Of a DNA stretch of 64,000 bases, positions 15,210 to 24,443 are shown one piece after another. The DNA comes from Desulforegulaceae bacterium. Its GTDB lineage: Bacteria > Desulfobacterota > Desulfobacteria > Desulfobacterales > JACKCP01. A program made the translations under genes and the position numbers. Every line of letters starts with the position of its first letter. The stretch's first letter is position 1. The stretch spans positions 1-64,000 of the forward strand of contig JAVETN010000003.1 of NCBI GenBank assembly GCA_034006035.1. Reading direction: 5' to 3'. Under the pieces are notes generated by a model that saw nothing but the letters and a program-made list of their open reading frames with translations, ran no database searches and was not told the DNA's origin.

Positions 15210-16772
15210 ATGTACAAATCATTTTACAAATTAAACAAAAAACCCTTTGAAACAAAAACAGATCCTTCATTTTTATGGCTGGGAGAAAAACACAAAGAAG
15301 CCCTTGCCACTTTAAGATACGGAATCTTGAACAATATGGGCTTTCTCCTTTTAACAGGAGATGTGGGAACAGGGAAAACAACGCTTATAAATGCACTTAC
15401 AGAAAGCCTTCCTGGAAACGTAATTTATGCATATATTTCCGACCCAAATTTTGAATCGCTTGACTTTTATAATTACATTGCTTTTTGTTTAAAAATCAAA
15501 GTCGAAATAAAATCAAAGTCTGATTTTTTAATAATATTTAAAAGGTTTCTTTTAAAGGCATCTCAGGCAAACAAAAAAATACTCCTAATAATTGATGAGG
15601 CTCAACTTTTATCCCATGAACTCATTGAACAAATAAGACTTTTATCCAATATGGACAGGGGTGAAACAGATATTTTAAATATTTTTTTCATTGGGCAGCC
15701 TGAGTTTAATGAAACTCTTCTTAAAGAAGAAAACCGTGCTGTAAGACAAAGAATTTCCCTTAACTACAATATTAAGCCTTTTAACCGGAAGGAAACAAAA
15801 AAATATATTAATTACAGGCTCAAATTCGCCGGTGTAACTCACGATATTTTCTCAAATTCTGCCATAAAAAAAATTCATTCCAGCTCAGGAGGATTTCCAA
15901 GAAGAATAAACATTATCTGCGATCATTGTCTTTTGTCAGGCTTTGTAAAGGATAAAACAATAATAACCAAAAAAATTGCAGCTGAGTGTATAAAAGAATT
16001 AAGTCTTCCAAGGGAATCTCCAACAGGCAAAACCTTTAAATTAAAATTTCAGACCTCACCTGGTTTTAAAAAATTTGTTTTTTTATCAGCTGTTTTAATC
16101 TTTTTTAGTTTAATTTTCTTTGGCTCTTTAAACATGGACTCATTAAAAGGCTTTTTTCCCAAACCAATTCTAAACACCAATATCCAAAGCAAAGTTCTGG
16201 AAAAAGACAAAGAAATAAAAGTTCTTTCAGAAATTGAAACAACCAATGATTCAAATCTTGAGAAAACAGCTCCTCTTGAAACAGAACCAATTATAATCAA
16301 TGAATTAGATAATAGCTTGCCACTTAAAGAAAACATTGAGGAACCTGAAAAAGAACTTGTCAAAACCCAGGAAGACAAAGAAGAACTACTTGAACAAAAA
16401 GAGGTTTTACCCAAACTACCCCCATTTGAAGAAAAAACTTTTACTTTAAGATTCAAAAACAATACCAATTATTTTGAAGACTCAGAATTCTCAAAATTTC
16501 AAGAATGTGCCGAGGAACTTAAAAAATACCCCAATTCAAAAGCTTTAGTTTCAGGACACACTGATTCCACAGGATATAGTCAATATAATATGAAACTTTC
16601 TGAGTTTAGGGCAAATATGATAAAAGGCTATCTTATAGGAAGTGGTGTAAATCCTGAAAGAATTGAGATAAAAGCAATGGGGGATAAAAAACCTTTGGAA
16701 AAAAATTCAACACCCTGGGGAAGAAAAATGAACAGAAGAGTTGAAATTTTTATTTACCAAAATCCAAACTGA
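15210..16772 (+). CDS. Exosortase-system ATPase (TIGR03015-like) fused to an OmpA C-terminal domain
   Basis: A 520-residue fusion. Residues about 1-265 are an ExeA-type AAA ATPase, as in the XrtA/PEP-CTERM-associated TIGR03015 family: it begins MYKSFYKLNKKPFETKTDP, with Walker A GDVGTGKTT at 51-59, Walker B LLIIDEA at 125-131 and an RINIICD sensor region. A single membrane helix follows at about 289-307, then a charged linker (about 310-405), then an OmpA/MotB peptidoglycan-binding domain (about 408-518) with GHTDSTGYSQYNMKLSEFRA and RRVEIF. The protein would hydrolyse ATP in the cytoplasm and grip peptidoglycan in the periplasm. TIGR03015 proteins as I know them lack the OmpA part. The gene ends 19 bases inside the convergent protease gene. 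Confidence 0.85.
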   Translation: MYKSFYKLNKKPFETKTDPSFLWLGEKHKEALATLRYGILNNMGFLLLTGDVGTGKTTLINALTESLPGNVIYAYISDPNFESLDFYNYIAFCLKIKVEIKSKSDFLIIFKRFLLKASQANKKILLIIDEAQLLSHELIEQIRLLSNMDRGETDILNIFFIGQPEFNETLLKEENRAVRQRISLNYNIKPFNRKETKKYINYRLKFAGVTHDIFSNSAIKKIHSSSGGFPRRINIICDHCLLSGFVKDKTIITKKIAAECIKELSLPRESPTGKTFKLKFQTSPGFKKFVFLSAVLIFFSLIFFGSLNMDSLKGFFPKPILNTNIQSKVLEKDKEIKVLSEIETTNDSNLEKTAPLETEPIIINELDNSLPLKENIEEPEKELVKTQEDKEELLEQKEVLPKLPPFEEKTFTLRFKNNTNYFEDSEFSKFQECAEELKKYPNSKALVSGHTDSTGYSQYNMKLSEFRANMIKGYLIGSGVNPERIEIKAMGDKKPLEKNSTPWGRKMNRRVEIFIYQNPN

Positions 16773-17404
16773 CCTGTGCCAAGAACATAAACTCCGAGCA
16801 AAAAATTAGTTACAGAATGCGAAATTACAGGAGAAAATAAATTTTTAGTTCTATAGTATAAAAGGGCATAAACAACGCCTGCTATTATCCCGGGAAGCCA
16901 CCTATAATGCTCAAATCCGAAAGCAACTGAGACCATTATAAACGAAAACCAGGAAAAAGAAGCCACAGGAATCTTTTTAATATCAGGATCAATCAAAAAC
17001 CTAAGGGCAAAAGATCTCCAAAACAATTCCTCAATTATTGGAACAGCAAGACATCCACCAAGAAAACGAATAGATATCCACAAATAAATCTCAAATTTTT
17101 TATTACTAAGCTCAAAAGGATTTAGATAATCATCATTTCCAATTAAAGGATAGAATCCTTCAAGGCCCACCCAAACCAGAAATACAAAAACCCCTGCTCC
17201 AATCGCAACAAAATCGACTTGGAACTTTATTTCTTCTTTTATTTTTTTCCAAAAATAAAACAACACCAGGAAAACAATTAATGTTTTGGCAGGATAGATA
17301 AAAATATCATCAGCCCCTGTCAGGGGGAGAATATAAGTTAGTCCGGCAAAAACCAAAAAAGGAATAATATAGGGAAGATAATCTTTTAATATTCTTTTAT
17401 CCAT
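16754..17404 (-). CDS. CPBP-family (CAAX-like) intramembrane protease, exosortase-associated
   Basis: A 216-residue polytopic membrane protein with about seven helices. The CPBP/Abi motifs are present: IEELFWRSF (EExxxR) near residue 125, FGFEHYRW (FxxxH-like) near 163, and SHSVTNFLLG near 195. The closing LGTGQFGFW is typical of the exosortase-associated group TIGR03008. Such proteins are putative glutamic-type membrane peptidases; the substrate is unknown. It starts 4 bases after the gene at 17409-17963 and its 3' end overlaps the AAA/OmpA gene by 19 bases on the other strand. Confidence 0.85.
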   Translation of the reverse strand: MDKRILKDYLPYIIPFLVFAGLTYILPLTGADDIFIYPAKTLIVFLVLFYFWKKIKEEIKFQVDFVAIGAGVFVFLVWVGLEGFYPLIGNDDYLNPFELSNKKFEIYLWISIRFLGGCLAVPIIEELFWRSFALRFLIDPDIKKIPVASFSWFSFIMVSVAFGFEHYRWLPGIIAGVVYALLYYRTKNLFSPVISHSVTNFLLGVYVLGTGQFGFW

Positions 17405-17408
17405 AAGA

Positions 17409-17963
17409 CTATTTTTTTTCAGGTATGGTTATGTCTATATATGGAATTTTTACCGAATCGTTAACTTTTATGCTTCCATTAAGATTTTTTTCAACCATCT
17501 TTTTTATCTCATCAACACTTTCCAGCTTTCTGGATAAAACCTCATCCCGATAAAGAACACATAAGCTGTCGTCTGCAACCGAAGCGTTTATATACACTTT
17601 CCCATTGCCTTCGCCATTAAAAGATTTTTGAAGAAGTGATTTAAACACTTCAAAAAGAAGATCGTAATCAGCTTTTATCACAACCTTTCCTGCAAAATGA
17701 GCCGAGATCTCCTTATCCTTGAAATCAGGTTCTTTCACAAGGGATTGGATAAGTTTTTCAAAATTAACATTTGTTGGATTGAACTTTATCCTATTCTTGC
17801 CATAGAGAGCATCCTGAAGTTCAAGCTCTAAGGCAAAAAGCTGTAATGAAGTTTTTTCTCCTATCTCCACTTCAAATTCATCATCATCTACCAATCCCAT
17901 GGTCAATATACCATTTTGCTCTTTTATCCAGATTCCGTTTTTTAATATTTTTTTTCCTGACAT
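17409..17963 (-). CDS. Unknown protein with a possible degenerate HATPase fold
   Basis: A 184-residue soluble protein. The C-terminal half has a histidine-kinase-like layout: VVIKADYDLLFEVFKSLLQKSF resembles the N-box helix, and KVYINASVADDSLCVLYRDE resembles the following strand and turn, but the ATP-binding Asn and Gly boxes are not there. The N-terminal half (GIWIKEQNGILTMGL) looks like a small beta domain. I would call it a degenerate kinase-like or anti-sigma-like module and nothing more. GGAGG precedes the ATG at 17963. It forms an operon with the CPBP protease. Confidence 0.45.
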   Translation of the reverse strand: MSGKKILKNGIWIKEQNGILTMGLVDDDEFEVEIGEKTSLQLFALELELQDALYGKNRIKFNPTNVNFEKLIQSLVKEPDFKDKEISAHFAGKVVIKADYDLLFEVFKSLLQKSFNGEGNGKVYINASVADDSLCVLYRDEVLSRKLESVDEIKKMVEKNLNGSIKVNDSVKIPYIDITIPEKK

Positions 17964-18136
17964 TAGGATCCTCCTGAATTTATACAGCTTTGGTTGCCAA
18001 ATTTACACTGTCTTGCTTGCTTAAGCTAAAAATTAAAATAAAGACTATATTCATTGCCTAAAAAAAACAACAAAATACTTCTTTTGTCCCTGAAGATAAA
18101 TAAAACAGGATAAACCGGAAAACTAAATCAATTTTT

Positions 18137-20395
18137 CTAATCCCACTGAGGAGTCAAAATATCTGTATCATCTACAAGTTTTTCAGGAAAATTCAAAATA
18201 TTGACTTCGGGAGATTCTAAATATTCAATTGTTTTTGTTTTTGCTCCAAGCCCGTTTAAAATTACTTCAATTTCTTTTTTAATTTCACTTTTCACACCTA
18301 ATTTAAGGGCAAGTTCAAAATTTTCTTTTGCTTTTGATAATTGCCCAAGCTTAAAGCACACAAGCCCAAGATGATATTTTAAAATTGGATTTTCAGGGGA
18401 AAGAAGTTCGGCTTTTTCAAACATCCACAGACTCTGGGAATATGCACCTTTTAAATAATAAATATAGCCAAGGGTATCACAGATAAATGCCTTTTCTGAA
18501 TCAAGCTCATAAGCTTTTCTTGCATAATCAAGGGCAATATCAAGCTCTTTTTCTGAAATTGCAAGAACCCAGGCATAATTACTCATTAAAACAGAAGAAT
18601 TCTGGGTAAGTTTCAATCCTTTTTCATAAATCAAAACTGCTTTTTCAAAAGAGTTTGTCTTATAGTAATAATCTCCTAGCTCAAGAATACATTCTTTAGA
18701 GCTAGGAAATTTTTTCAGACCTTCCAGAAGAATTTTTTCTGTTTCTTTTAAATTACCTAAATCTTTATATATAGAAGCAAGTTTAAGATAAGTTCCCTCA
18801 AAGGCAAAACCTTGATCAATTGCCGTTTTCAAAAAAAACTTGGCTTTTTTAGTGTTATTTAGTTTTATGGCAAAACAGGCAAAAATATAATTGGTTACAG
18901 GATTTTTATTTACCAAAGAAATATTTTTATCCAGCTCCTCTGATGCAGCCTTTTGTTTTTCTGTCTTTATAAGAAGTGAGATATACTGAAAAAAAACTTC
19001 TTCAACAAACCCGTTTTCTTCTAAAACAGTCTTATATATAGAAATTGCAGAATCATAATCTTTTAAAGCTTCTCTAGCTCTACCAAGAAAAAAACCTGAA
19101 GATAGTTCTCTTTCAATTTCAAAGGCCTGAAAAAACAAATCTGATGCCTTTTCAAAATCTTTTTTCTCAAAAAAACAAAGACCTTTTAAAATACTGTATT
19201 TGGGATTAAAAAAATCTAACTCGCCAATCTTTTCAAGATATTTCAAGGAAAGTTCAATTTCTTTAAGTTTATAATGAAGCAAAGCCATCAAATAAAGCGA
19301 GTCCTGATGATTTGGAGAAAGGGTAAGAGCTTTTGTAAGGCTATTTTCAGCCAGCTTGAACTGACCTCCTGCAAAATAAGCAGTGCCAAGAAGAAAATTT
19401 GTATTAACAAGATAAGATTTTTTTTTACATGCGTCTTTTAAATATAAAACAGCATAGGAACTTCTACCTTTACAAAGCCAGTATTTACCCATGATCAAAT
19501 TGTAATCAGCTAAATCTTTGGATAAAAGACGTATTTCTTCAATCAGCGGCTCAGCTTTATCAAGTTCTTTAAGACTAATAAATGCATCTGCAAGAAAAAT
19601 TTTAAATTCAAGATTATCCGGATACTCCTTTACATATTGACTAAGAACTTCAGAAACTTTTTCAAACTGATTTGTTTTAAAATAAAAACTGCAAAGATGG
19701 CTTTTAAATCCAAGGTTTGACTTATCAGAAAAAACAGCTTCCAAAATATTTTTTTCTGCCAGCTCAAAATCGCCCTTAACAAAATAATAATCTGATAAAA
19801 GCAAATTCTCTTGAGGTGTTAAAATATAGTTTTTTATAATTTTTGAAATATATTTTTCTGCCTCATCTAAGTTTTTTGTTTCAACAAGCCCCATGGAAAG
19901 TTTGATAAAAGCCTTTGCACTTCCATTTGATAATAAAACAGCTTGTTTATACATTTCACAAGCTTTTTCAGCCATACCTGAAACAAGGTAAATATCTCCT
20001 GATAAAAAATAATAATCTAAATCCCCAGCCGCAAAAGAAGAAATTTCTTTAAGGAGTTTATCTGCCTTCTTTATTTCCCCTTTTATAATGTATAGTCTTA
20101 TTATATCTTTTTTTATTTCATATTGATTCGGATTTTGTTGATCTGACCGGATAAAGTATTCAAGGGCTTTATCCATATCTCCAAGCTTTAAAAAGGCTTT
20201 TCCTGCTTTATAAAGAAGGGAGGCATTGTCCGGATTCTTATGGTAGCCTCTGTTCCAACAGGCAATAGCATCATAATAAAGCTGATTTTCAAAAGCCTGA
20301 TCACCTTTATCTTCAAAATACAAACTTTCATCCTTTTTACAGGAAAAAACAAATAACAAACAAAAAAACATAAAAAACAAAGAAAGTTTTTTCAT
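18137..20395 (-). CDS. TPR-repeat lipoprotein
   Basis: A 752-residue lipoprotein. The lipobox LFVFSC ends the signal peptide at Cys19, and almost all of the rest is tetratricopeptide repeats, about 18-20 of them (for example GDKGDQAFE..., KAFLKLGDMDKALEYFIRS and ILELGDYYYKTNSFEKAVLIYEKGL). The C-terminal 35 residues, after the last repeat, are Glu/Asp-rich with PEVNILNFPEKL. It is likely a periplasm-facing scaffold for envelope or polysaccharide assembly. It overlaps the stop of the preceding gene by ATGA, so translation is coupled. It runs divergent to the PrsT-like gene at 21337, which has the same architecture. Confidence 0.85.
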   Translation of the reverse strand: MKKLSLFFMFFCLLFVFSCKKDESLYFEDKGDQAFENQLYYDAIACWNRGYHKNPDNASLLYKAGKAFLKLGDMDKALEYFIRSDQQNPNQYEIKKDIIRLYIIKGEIKKADKLLKEISSFAAGDLDYYFLSGDIYLVSGMAEKACEMYKQAVLLSNGSAKAFIKLSMGLVETKNLDEAEKYISKIIKNYILTPQENLLLSDYYFVKGDFELAEKNILEAVFSDKSNLGFKSHLCSFYFKTNQFEKVSEVLSQYVKEYPDNLEFKIFLADAFISLKELDKAEPLIEEIRLLSKDLADYNLIMGKYWLCKGRSSYAVLYLKDACKKKSYLVNTNFLLGTAYFAGGQFKLAENSLTKALTLSPNHQDSLYLMALLHYKLKEIELSLKYLEKIGELDFFNPKYSILKGLCFFEKKDFEKASDLFFQAFEIERELSSGFFLGRAREALKDYDSAISIYKTVLEENGFVEEVFFQYISLLIKTEKQKAASEELDKNISLVNKNPVTNYIFACFAIKLNNTKKAKFFLKTAIDQGFAFEGTYLKLASIYKDLGNLKETEKILLEGLKKFPSSKECILELGDYYYKTNSFEKAVLIYEKGLKLTQNSSVLMSNYAWVLAISEKELDIALDYARKAYELDSEKAFICDTLGYIYYLKGAYSQSLWMFEKAELLSPENPILKYHLGLVCFKLGQLSKAKENFELALKLGVKSEIKKEIEVILNGLGAKTKTIEYLESPEVNILNFPEKLVDDTDILTPQWD

Positions 20396-21243
20396 CTTTC
20401 AGGCCTGCCGATTATAAAAACAAGAAACAATCCAGCTAAAACAGAAAAAAAGAAAATTTCATATTTTTTGGTTTTTATAAATTTTAAAATTCCAATAAAA
20501 AATGTAAATATCCAGGGTGGCTCTGTGTTTATAACTGGGCTTTTATCCAATTTGATATTTTCTAAAAAATCTTCTTTTTCCAGATACTTATTCTCCAAAG
20601 CCGAAGAATAGCTATAACCAAAACTTTTAGCTTCAGTTTTTAAACTATTATTATTATTGATAATTGAATCAGCTATCAAATCAGCCCAGGGACTGGAATT
20701 TAAAATACCTTTGAGTTCTTTATCTATATTTGTTTTTGAAAGATAAATCTCTTTTTTGTTATTGATTGCAGGTGATTTTAATTTTTCTTTATTTTTCTCA
20801 ATAAAAAAATGCAGGCTATCCATGCTTAAAAGAACAACAGCCTTTTTTTTAATTTCTTCATACTCTTCCATGAGATTTTTAATTCTTAAATTTACTGCGA
20901 TCAGCCGATCAAGATATTGTGAAGGTTCCACAGCCTCTTTTGAAAACCGAGACAATGGAATATCTATATTTACTGAACCTGCCAAAGGTATTTTCCTTGA
21001 AGACACAAGAACAGGTGTCAAACATTTTTCATTATGAAAGTTTTCATAAACAGCATAACTGCCTGAACAAAGTTCATCTTTATTTTTTTGACAATTCAGA
21101 AAAAAAAAGGCATCATTGATATCATTTTCAGCATGCCAGCAAAAGCAACTGAATTTAAATAAAATCAGTGTAAAAAATATAAAGTAAAATCCTGAACGAA
21201 GAATATAGCTATTTATACTTTTGTCCGGTTTTTCAATTGACAT
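20392..21243 (-). CDS. Bitopic membrane protein of unknown function
   Basis: About 283 residues. A membrane helix lies near the N-terminus (SGFYFIFFTLILFKFSCF) and another near the C-terminus (IFFFSVLAGLFLVFIIG), with about 200 residues between that should be periplasmic. That part holds paired Cys (FLNCQKNKDELCSGSY) and a predicted coiled region (LRIKNLMEEYEEIKKK). No family is recognised. I chose the ATG at 21243, which has GGAA upstream. The stop overlaps the TPR lipoprotein start by four bases (ATGA), so it is the first gene of that operon. Confidence 0.5.
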   Translation of the reverse strand: MSIEKPDKSINSYILRSGFYFIFFTLILFKFSCFCWHAENDINDAFFFLNCQKNKDELCSGSYAVYENFHNEKCLTPVLVSSRKIPLAGSVNIDIPLSRFSKEAVEPSQYLDRLIAVNLRIKNLMEEYEEIKKKAVVLLSMDSLHFFIEKNKEKLKSPAINNKKEIYLSKTNIDKELKGILNSSPWADLIADSIINNNNSLKTEAKSFGYSYSSALENKYLEKEDFLENIKLDKSPVINTEPPWIFTFFIGILKFIKTKKYEIFFFSVLAGLFLVFIIGRPER

Positions 21244-21336
21244 AAAGAATGATTCCATAATAATTAACAATACTTTCGTGTTAACATAAAAAAATTAACT
21301 TTGTCCACGCTTTTTAAAATCTCCGGAGGATATAGA

Positions 21337-23610
21337 ATGAAGTTTTTAATGAGGGTTTTCTTGGCTTGTGCTCTAATTTCATTTAGTTTTGCCTGTACTG
21401 ATAAACAAACAAAAAAAGAAAGATACCTCAATAAAGGAATTAAATATTTTAGTTCAGGAGAATATAAAAACGCAGAACTTGAACTAAAGAATGCAATAAA
21501 AATTGATAATAATTATCTTGAAGCTCTTATCAAACTGGGAGAAACTTCTTTAAAACTTGGAAACCCTCAACAGGCATTTTCCATGTTTGCCCAGGCTGAA
21601 AAAATTTCACCTGAAAACAATGAAGTTTTAATAAACCTGGCAAAAATTTACTTTCTTGGCAAAAAACCTGAAGAGGCTCTTTTACGGACAAAAAAACTCC
21701 TCAGCTCAGAACCTGACAATATAGAAGGTCTGTATCTAAAAGCAGAAATTCTATTCTCGCAAAAAAACTACCTTGAAGCCGAACAATACTTTAAAAGAGT
21801 AACAAATCTTGATGAAAATCATACTTCTTCTATCCAAGGACTTGCGAAATTAAGTATAATAAACAATGATTTAGAAGCTGCTGAAAATTATCTAATAAAA
21901 GCTGTGAATACAGCACCCAATGAAAGTGGCCCAAGATATGTACTTGCAGGCTTTTATATTTCTTCAAAAGAATTTGAAAAAGCTGAAAATCAACTTATTC
22001 AAAACTCTGAAATAAAACCAAAAGACTCTGATGTCTTCCTTTTCCTTGGAAATTTTTATCTAAGAACAAATAATACTGAAAAAGCTGAAAAAGCATACAT
22101 TAAAGCTGTTGAAAATGCTCAGGATAATATACGACCCTACCTTGTTCTTGGAAGATTTTATGACATTACTCAAAAAGACGACAAAGCTATTGAAATATAT
22201 AAAAAAGCTATTGCAGCTAACCCTGATAGCCCTGATGCAAAGATTACCCTGGCAAGATTTGAATACAAAAATAAAAATATTGAAAAAGCTGAAAAAATTA
22301 CTTCTGAAATTCTTAAAAAAAGGCCAAACCTGCTCTCTGCAAGGATTCTTAAAGCTGAAATACTTCTTTACAAAAAAGAGTTCAGAGAGGGCCTTGATAT
22401 TTTAACTCAACTTGAAAAAGAAGAGCCAAATTCAGAAAGAATACAATACTTTATCGGCATTGCCTACATTGGACTTAACAGGACTGACCAGGCGGCCCCT
22501 TTTATAGTAAAAGCAATAGAGCTTAACCCGTCATATATAAAAGCAAGACTACTTTTATCAGAAATCTATATTGAACAAAAATCCTTTGCCCTTGCAAAAA
22601 ACCAAGCTGAAGAAGTTCTTAAACTCAATCCCAGAGATCTAAGAGCTTTAATGATTCTTGGAAACTCAAATCTTGCAACAGGACAAACTCAGGAAGCTCA
22701 AAAAAACTATAAAAGAATTACAGAAATAGACAATAAAAACGCCTTGGCATTTTACAACCTGGCTGTAATTAAAGCAGAAGAGCAAAACTTTGAGGAAGCA
22801 GAAAAGCTTTTAATCAAATCTGAAAGTGTTAATAAAGACTTTCTTGAGCCACTGGTTTTACTGGTTAAGATTAAAATATTCCAAAAAAAGTATAAAGAAG
22901 CAGAAAAATTATGCACCGATAAAATAAACAATTTAACAAATAACAGCCTAAAAGCTTTTGTTTTCAACTTAAAAGCCGGACTGGCCCTTGCACAAAATAA
23001 AGTTGACCAGGCAAAAAATGATTATATGGAAGCAATAAAGATTTTCCCTGACTATCTCCCTTCTTATAGTGCTCTTGCATCAATTTATCTTTCAAAGAAA
23101 AATATTGATGAAGCTAAAAATCAGTATAATAAAATACTTGAAAAAAACCCTTCATCCCCAACAACTCATATGATGCTCGGGATGATTTACGAGTCAGAAA
23201 AAGAATATAACAAGGCTGAAGAGCATTATAGAAAAGCTCTTGATGCAAACAAAGACTTTGCTCCTGCTGCAAACAATCTTGCATTTCTTCTTGCAGAGAA
23301 AAAAGGAGAATTTAACGAAGCTCTTGACTATGCATTAAGAGCAAAAAAAATAATGCCTGAAGATCCTGCTATTATGGACACCCTGGGCTATGTTTACTAC
23401 AAAAAAGAACTTTACGGAAATGCTGTTGGCGAATTTTCAGACAGCCTGAAAAAAGCTGAAAACCCTGTAGTTTATTATCACCTTGCTCTTGCGTATGAAA
23501 AACAAGGCAAACCAGAACTTGCTAAAAAACAGCTTGATCTTGCTTTTAAGCTCAGTGAAACTTTTGAAGGTTCTCAAGAAGCTAAAAAACTTTATGAAAC
23601 TCTGAATTAA
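21337..23610 (+). CDS. prsT: PrsT-like TPR lipoprotein of the PEP-CTERM system
   Basis: A 757-residue lipoprotein: MKFLMRVFLACALISFSFAC sets the lipobox cysteine at residue 20, followed by about 20 TPRs of regular length (for example GIKYFSSGEYKNAELELKNA). This layout matches PrsT (TIGR02917), which is somewhat longer, and it sits among other exosortase genes. It probably acts as an outer-membrane assembly scaffold. GGAGG precedes the ATG; a TTG at 21301 is a poor alternative. It starts divergent from the other TPR operon and leads a three-gene plus-strand operon with the LolA-like and AMIN/DUF1302 genes. Confidence 0.85.
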   Translation: MKFLMRVFLACALISFSFACTDKQTKKERYLNKGIKYFSSGEYKNAELELKNAIKIDNNYLEALIKLGETSLKLGNPQQAFSMFAQAEKISPENNEVLINLAKIYFLGKKPEEALLRTKKLLSSEPDNIEGLYLKAEILFSQKNYLEAEQYFKRVTNLDENHTSSIQGLAKLSIINNDLEAAENYLIKAVNTAPNESGPRYVLAGFYISSKEFEKAENQLIQNSEIKPKDSDVFLFLGNFYLRTNNTEKAEKAYIKAVENAQDNIRPYLVLGRFYDITQKDDKAIEIYKKAIAANPDSPDAKITLARFEYKNKNIEKAEKITSEILKKRPNLLSARILKAEILLYKKEFREGLDILTQLEKEEPNSERIQYFIGIAYIGLNRTDQAAPFIVKAIELNPSYIKARLLLSEIYIEQKSFALAKNQAEEVLKLNPRDLRALMILGNSNLATGQTQEAQKNYKRITEIDNKNALAFYNLAVIKAEEQNFEEAEKLLIKSESVNKDFLEPLVLLVKIKIFQKKYKEAEKLCTDKINNLTNNSLKAFVFNLKAGLALAQNKVDQAKNDYMEAIKIFPDYLPSYSALASIYLSKKNIDEAKNQYNKILEKNPSSPTTHMMLGMIYESEKEYNKAEEHYRKALDANKDFAPAANNLAFLLAEKKGEFNEALDYALRAKKIMPEDPAIMDTLGYVYYKKELYGNAVGEFSDSLKKAENPVVYYHLALAYEKQGKPELAKKQLDLAFKLSETFEGSQEAKKLYETLN

Positions 23611-23651
23611 AAAGTACCCTGTCAGTAAAACTGTATTTAAGGATAAAGAAA

Positions 23652-24428
23652 ATGAAACATTTCAAATTTTCACTGCTTTTATTGTTTCTAATAAGTGTAT
23701 TTGCAAAGCCTGTTTTTTCTGAAAAACTAAATGCAGAAGAAATAGCATACAAATCTTTTCATAGAGACCGGGGGACAAATTCTGTTTCATCTTCTCAAAT
23801 GGTTTTAATTGATGAAAACGGTAGAAAAAGAACAAGAAATTTTACAGTAAAAAGATATTTGGAAAACAAATTGGAACATCAGTTGATAAGATTTTTGACT
23901 CCGGCTGATATTGAAGGTACAGGATTTCTTGCCATTGAGAAAAAAGGATATGAAACCGACCAGTTTCTATATTTACCAGCCCTTCGTAGAACAAGAAGAA
24001 TTGTTTCTTCTCAAAAAGATCAGCGATTTGTCAACAGCAATTTCACATATGAAGATATGGAAAGGCACCCCTTAGAAAACTATACTTACGAGCTTCAGGG
24101 GGATGCAAAAGTAAACAATATTGACAGCTATATTCTTTTAGCTGTACCCAAACCCGGAACCCAATCCCAATACAGCAAAACAATAAGCCTGATCCACAAA
24201 GAGTCATTTACTCCGATTTTGATTAAATTTTTCAATAAAAAAGATCAACATGTAAAAACCTACAAAGTTTTAAAATTCAATAAAATTCAAGGAATCTGGA
24301 CAGAACTGACTGTTTCAATGGAAGATATTACCAAAAATCAAAAAACATATATAAATACAGAAAAGATCATTTACAATACTGATCTCAATAAAGAAGAAGT
24401 TTCTCAGAAAACACTTGAATACTATTAA
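23652..24428 (+). CDS. LolA-like outer membrane lipoprotein-sorting protein
   Basis: A 258-residue exported protein with a signal peptide ending near residue 23 (KPVFSEK). The mature part fits the LolA-like family (PF17131): YKSFHRDRGTNSVSSSQMVLID, IRFLTPADIEGTGFLAIEKKG, YLPALRRTRRIVSSQKDQRFVNSNFTYEDM and the KTISLIHKESFTPILIKFF strand are the usual landmarks. It probably carries a lipidic substrate across the periplasm. Genes of this family often pair with DUF1302 outer-membrane proteins and MMPL transporters; the DUF1302 gene follows after 15 bases and an MMPL gene lies at 31343-33613. AAGGAT precedes the ATG. Confidence 0.85.
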   Translation: MKHFKFSLLLLFLISVFAKPVFSEKLNAEEIAYKSFHRDRGTNSVSSSQMVLIDENGRKRTRNFTVKRYLENKLEHQLIRFLTPADIEGTGFLAIEKKGYETDQFLYLPALRRTRRIVSSQKDQRFVNSNFTYEDMERHPLENYTYELQGDAKVNNIDSYILLAVPKPGTQSQYSKTISLIHKESFTPILIKFFNKKDQHVKTYKVLKFNKIQGIWTELTVSMEDITKNQKTYINTEKIIYNTDLNKEEVSQKTLEYY

Positions 24429-24443
24429 AAAACTTTAAAAAAA

